DNA of 8,162 nt, taken from contig CAYFQI010000128.1 in the NCBI GenBank assembly GCA_964345135.1, positions 1-8,162 on the forward strand, given 5' to 3'. This document shows, piece after piece, positions 5,692 through 8,162 of the stretch; position 1 is the stretch's first letter; the number at the start of each line of letters is the position of its first letter. The translations under genes were made by a program, and so were the position numbers. The notes under the pieces were generated by a model, which worked only from the letters and a program-made list of their open reading frames with translations, searched no databases and was not told the DNA's origin. Origin of the DNA: CAYMKE01 sp964345135. GTDB taxonomy: Bacteria > Bacteroidota > Bacteroidia > Bacteroidales > JBBRXJ01.

Positions 5692-6693
5692 CTAAAAATA
5701 ACTTCCATTGCGCAATTCATTCAACAACTGTTTTTTGTCTACGGGTACCACACCGGCTTTTTCACAAACCAATCCTCCTGCTACATTGGCAATTACAGAA
5801 GCATCTTCAATATCCATGCCCGCTGCTATACAGGTAGCCAGGGTAGAGATTACCGTGTCACCTGCGCCCGATACATCTGCCACATCCAATTGCTCCAATG
5901 CAGGTATGTGTTTATATTGTTTATTATCACAAAATATTAACCCGAGTTCAGCTAATGTTACCAGTATATACTTAATGTTCAACTTTTGTTTGAATTCTTT
6001 GGCCAATGAATACAACTGATCAAAATCATTCCTGGGGACCGAACGGTTATTCCCTTTTACAAACTCCTTGTAATTGGGTTTAAACAATGTTACATTTTGA
6101 TAATTGAAAAAATTCCGCTCTTTTGGATCAACCAATACCGGGATATCAGATTTATTCGCTTCTTCCACGCAAACCTTAATGATGCCGGGTGTAATAACTC
6201 CCTTGTCATAATCTTCAAAAATCACGGCATTGATTTCTTTATTTTCCATCAGGTATTTGATCCTCTCGATCATTCGTGACTCTATTTCCTGCGAAATTGG
6301 CATGTTGTCTTCTTCATCTATACGTATCAACTGCTGATGACTCGAAATAATCCTGGTTTTCACGGTTGTAGGACGGCTCTTGTCTATAATGATCCCCTCA
6401 TCCGACATTTTCTCCCGCTGCAACAGTGTTTCAAAAACACTCCTGTAATTTGTATCTCCAATGACAGAACAAATAATGGGTTCTGCATCAAGGGCCTGTA
6501 TATTGATCCCTACATTCGCTGCTCCACCCAACCGGTTTTCTTTTGTTACAGCAGATAGAACAGGTACAGGAGCCTCCGGGGAAATGCGTTCCACTTCTCC
6601 CCAGATATATGCATCAATCATTACATCCCCCACGACCAGGATACTAAGCTTATGAAAAGAATCAAAAATTTTTTTTACGCATTGATTTTTCAC
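5692..6693 (-). CDS. hldA: D-glycero-beta-D-manno-heptose-7-phosphate kinase (HldA / RfaE domain I)
   Basis: A PfkB/ribokinase-family sugar kinase that phosphorylates D-glycero-D-manno-heptose 7-phosphate at C1 in the ADP-heptose pathway for LPS core (cytoplasm). Hallmarks, in order: VVGDVMIDAYIWGEVERISP (20-39) with EAPVPV, the family signature; NRLGGAANV (53-61), which binds sugar; a TVKTRIIS...QQLIRIDEED stretch (about 109-128); FEDYDKGV; VDPKERNF with LFKPNYKEF; and DVSGAGDTV (273-281), with the catalytic Asp at 279 and the anion hole. The length of 333 covers the kinase domain only, so the nucleotidyltransferase half found in bifunctional HldE is absent and must be a separate protein. 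The start is GTG at 6693-6691. No in-frame ATG exists between the upstream TGA and the conserved VVGDVM, so GTG is the best start. Related PfkB kinases are possible, but the ERISPEAPVPV block favours heptose kinase. Confidence 0.9.
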   Translation of the reverse strand: MKNQCVKKIFDSFHKLSILVVGDVMIDAYIWGEVERISPEAPVPVLSAVTKENRLGGAANVGINIQALDAEPIICSVIGDTNYRSVFETLLQREKMSDEGIIIDKSRPTTVKTRIISSHQQLIRIDEEDNMPISQEIESRMIERIKYLMENKEINAVIFEDYDKGVITPGIIKVCVEEANKSDIPVLVDPKERNFFNYQNVTLFKPNYKEFVKGNNRSVPRNDFDQLYSLAKEFKQKLNIKYILVTLAELGLIFCDNKQYKHIPALEQLDVADVSGAGDTVISTLATCIAAGMDIEDASVIANVAGGLVCEKAGVVPVDKKQLLNELRNGSYF

Positions 6694-6716
6694 GTTTTTT
6701 ATTTTGATAATTCATA

Positions 6717-6724
6717 CAAAAGTA
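6717..6724 (-). promoter_or_regulatory. -7 promoter element for hldA (TACTTTTG)
   Basis: On the minus strand TACTTTTG matches TAnnTTTG exactly and lies 23 bases before the GTG start of the heptose kinase gene. The -33 region is pure AT sequence without a clear TTTG. Together with the plus-strand box at 6787-6794 it makes 6694-6878 a divergent promoter region. Confidence 0.55.
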
Positions 6725-6786
6725 TTAATTTTATACTGTTAATAATTATTTAATATTAAAAAATAATTTAGTTAAAGAACAAATAT

Positions 6787-6794
6787 TATATTTG
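6787..6794 (+). promoter_or_regulatory. -7 promoter element for the T9SS cargo gene (TATATTTG)
   Basis: TATATTTG matches the TAnnTTTG consensus and lies 84 bases before the ATG at 6879, giving a 5' leader of roughly 75-80 bases. The leader is AT-rich with a T-run (6811-6819) and a tandem AAACCTT repeat just before the start codon. No known riboswitch is apparent. A -33 TTTG is not clear. Confidence 0.55.
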
Positions 6795-6878
6795 AATATT
6801 GAAACTTAATATTTTTTTTTAAGTAAAAGTTTATAGATAACTACTTAATAAAATGGTAAAACCTTAAACCTTAATGAC

Positions 6879-7898
6879 ATGAAAAAAATGACTTTTTTGC
6901 TTTCAATGCTTTTTACAATGGCGGCATTGCAGGCACAAACCGTATTAACAAATGAAAATCATGCTATAAATACAGGCGATCATCATCATTTCAAAATATG
7001 CAATAATGTAGAACCGGGACATGCTGGAGCAAACCGGTTTTGGGATTTTTCAGACCTTGAAGAAGCAAGTGACCTTGTAAGCCATATGCTGGATGGCGAC
7101 CTGGCAACAGATATACCAGAAACCAACACGATCATTGAAGAATACGGTAATAAATTTTGTTTTACTGTTGAAGACAATATTGTAAAACAAACCGGGATGA
7201 TCACGAAACGGAATACTATAATCAAATACGATGAACCATTTGTTAAAATGGTTTTCCCTTTTGCTTATGGAGACACCTATGAAGGAGAATTCAGCGGCTA
7301 TTACAGCAACAATAATCAGGTAAGCGAATTAGGCGGTGAATACAAACTGGAAGCCGACGGCTACGGAACACTGATCCTTCCCGGCAATGTTAAAATTGAA
7401 AATGTCTTGCGTTTAAAAACAACCAGGACCAGATCATTCGGACATTGCAGCAGTACCACTGCTGTCACTTACCGATGGTATTGCGATGAAGTAAGATATC
7501 CATTACTTTCCATCATCACGTATCAAGACGGTGATGAATCCAAAACCTCCCGTACAGCTTACTATGCTGATGCATGGAGAATCATGCAGAAAGAAGATGA
7601 CAAAAAGGAAAAAAATGCTACATCCGGAGTTAATATAAATATAAAAGTACTCCCCAACCCATTCCACGAGGAATTTAAAATCAACCTGTTTGCTTCTGAA
7701 ACAAGCAAGGTAAAAATTGAATTATACAATTCAATGGGAAGCAAGATAACCAATGTACTGGAAGAACAAATTGAAACCGGACAATATAGCAAAACAATAT
7801 ATCCTGAAAAGATTGGCATGAGCGACGGCACCTATTATCTCAAAGTCATCGCTGGTGATAAGGTTATTACCAAAGAGCTAATGTATATCAAGAAATAA
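6879..7898 (+). CDS. secreted protein with type IX secretion C-terminal sorting domain
   Basis: The 339-residue protein begins with a typical Sec signal peptide (KK, then hydrophobic FLLSMLFTMAALQA, probable cleavage near residue 19 before QT). The mature N-terminal region has PGHAGANRFWDFSDL (46-60), a G-x-AG-x-N-x-x-WDFS-x-L pattern that recurs in Bacteroidota T9SS cargo. It is followed by a beta-rich core with EADGYGTLILPGN and a TYRWYCDEVRYPLLSI stretch, also typical of those proteins. Residues 258-339 form the type A sorting domain: LPNPFHEEFKI, then VKIELYNSMG, SDGTYYLKV and a final short strand ending in KK. The protein should cross the inner membrane by Sec and the outer membrane by T9SS, then be released or anchored at the surface. 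No catalytic motif is recognisable and the function is unknown. It is a single-gene unit with its own promoter and terminator, divergent from hldA. No PorU, PorV or other T9SS machinery gene lies in the window. Confidence 0.92.
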   Translation: MKKMTFLLSMLFTMAALQAQTVLTNENHAINTGDHHHFKICNNVEPGHAGANRFWDFSDLEEASDLVSHMLDGDLATDIPETNTIIEEYGNKFCFTVEDNIVKQTGMITKRNTIIKYDEPFVKMVFPFAYGDTYEGEFSGYYSNNNQVSELGGEYKLEADGYGTLILPGNVKIENVLRLKTTRTRSFGHCSSTTAVTYRWYCDEVRYPLLSIITYQDGDESKTSRTAYYADAWRIMQKEDDKKEKNATSGVNINIKVLPNPFHEEFKINLFASETSKVKIELYNSMGSKITNVLEEQIETGQYSKTIYPEKIGMSDGTYYLKVIAGDKVITKELMYIKK

Positions 7899-7922
7899 AC
7901 TATTAAACATATTATCAATTCT

Positions 7923-7963
7923 AAAACCGGTGATTTAACTTTGTTTAAACTACCGGTTTTTTT
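7923..7963 (+). terminator. rho-independent terminator after the T9SS cargo gene
   Basis: AAAACCGGT (7923-7931) pairs perfectly with ACCGGTTTT (7952-7960) and a run of seven T residues covers 7957-7963. The 20-base interval between the arms can pair further through its TTTAA and TTTAAAC parts. It lies 24 bases after the stop codon at 7898. Confidence 0.85.
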
Positions 7964-8000
7964 ATTTTTACATTCCTATACATCCAAAAAGGTGTACAGG

Positions 8001-8031
8001 GCGAGTAAAAAACATTGATTTTTTTACTCGC
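8001..8031. repeat. perfect 12-bp inverted repeat, hairpin-forming
   Basis: GCGAGTAAAAAA (8001-8012) is the exact reverse complement of TTTTTTACTCGC (8020-8031), with a seven-base CATTGAT loop. The GC-rich pairs are at the base and the A/T pairs next to the loop, so it is not a normal terminator: no T-run follows the closed stem. It could be an mRNA-end hairpin, a protein-binding dyad or a transposon relic. Confidence 0.7.
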
Positions 8032-8035
8032 AAAT

Positions 8036-8053
8036 TTCACATGGCCATGTGAA
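8036..8053. promoter_or_regulatory. perfect 18-bp palindrome, possible operator
   Basis: TTCACATGGCCATGTGAA (8036-8053) is self-complementary over its full length with no spacer, and starts four bases after the inverted repeat at 8001-8031. Uninterrupted palindromes of this length are typical of binding sites for dimeric regulators or of methylase and recombinase sites. What it controls is not in the window: no start codon with a following open frame is seen in 8054-8162. Confidence 0.45.
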
Positions 8054-8162
8054 CCCATATAAAGCATTCACATAAATGAAGTCAATGAAAATTAAAATAA
8101 ACAGATAAAACACCCATGATAAGTCATTTAACACACACGCGCATGATTATAAAAGGTTCTTC

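Larger units (their letters stand above)
7965..8162. other. non-coding right end of the window
   Basis: No open frame of useful length is seen on either strand. Apart from the 12-bp inverted repeat and the 18-bp palindrome listed separately, it is AT-rich sequence with a CA/CG alternation near 8132-8143. No exact TAnnTTTG promoter box is seen on either strand. It may be the upstream region of a gene beyond the window. Confidence 0.5.

Noticed and set aside
7936..7943. TAACTTTG on the plus strand, another exact -7 consensus
   Set aside because: It lies in the loop of the terminator hairpin at 7923-7963 and no open frame follows it, so chance is the simpler reading.

Overview
The window looks like chromosomal DNA of a member of the Bacteroidota. 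The evidence is a low-GC sequence, promoter elements of the form TAnnTTTG at the Bacteroidota -7 position, almost no Shine-Dalgarno sequences, and a secreted protein ending in a type IX secretion (T9SS) sorting domain. The IspH and riboflavin synthase sequences also read as Bacteroidota-type variants. The exact genus cannot be told from the sequence.

Layout: (1) 87-1010 (+), a membrane-anchored coiled-coil protein of unknown function behind its own promoter. (2) 1030-3230 (+), three tightly packed genes: riboflavin synthase (ribE), a CrtYcd-type lycopene cyclase and 4-hydroxy-3-methylbut-2-enyl diphosphate reductase (ispH). The last two overlap by 29 bases. (3) 3321-4622 (+), a polysaccharide-deacetylase-like protein in which one expected metal-binding histidine position reads Ile. 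(4) 4623-5500, a region without an intact gene. It appears to hold a frameshifted, stop-interrupted membrane-protein remnant on the minus strand and a start-less 57-codon reading frame on the plus strand. (5) 5507-5630, tRNA-Pro(CGG) on the minus strand with a strong hairpin terminator. (6) 5692-6693 (-), a heptose-7-phosphate kinase (HldA type) with a GTG start. (7) 6879-7898 (+), a T9SS cargo protein transcribed divergently from hldA and closed by a clear terminator. (8) 7965-8162, no gene, but a perfect 12-bp inverted repeat and a perfect 18-bp palindrome.

How the genes fit together: ispH makes the isoprenoid precursors IPP and DMAPP, and lycopene cyclase acts at the far end of carotenoid synthesis, so these two form a natural pair. 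Riboflavin synthase is metabolically separate, though flavins carry electrons to many enzymes, possibly including the donor of IspH. The heptose kinase (LPS core) and the deacetylase-like protein are both plausible envelope-glycan functions. Nothing in the window looks like a defence system, an integrated element or a CRISPR array. The items most worth a second look are the ribE-crtYcd-ispH cluster, the decayed region between 4.6 and 5.5 kb, the altered deacetylase motif, and the dyad-symmetric elements at the right end.
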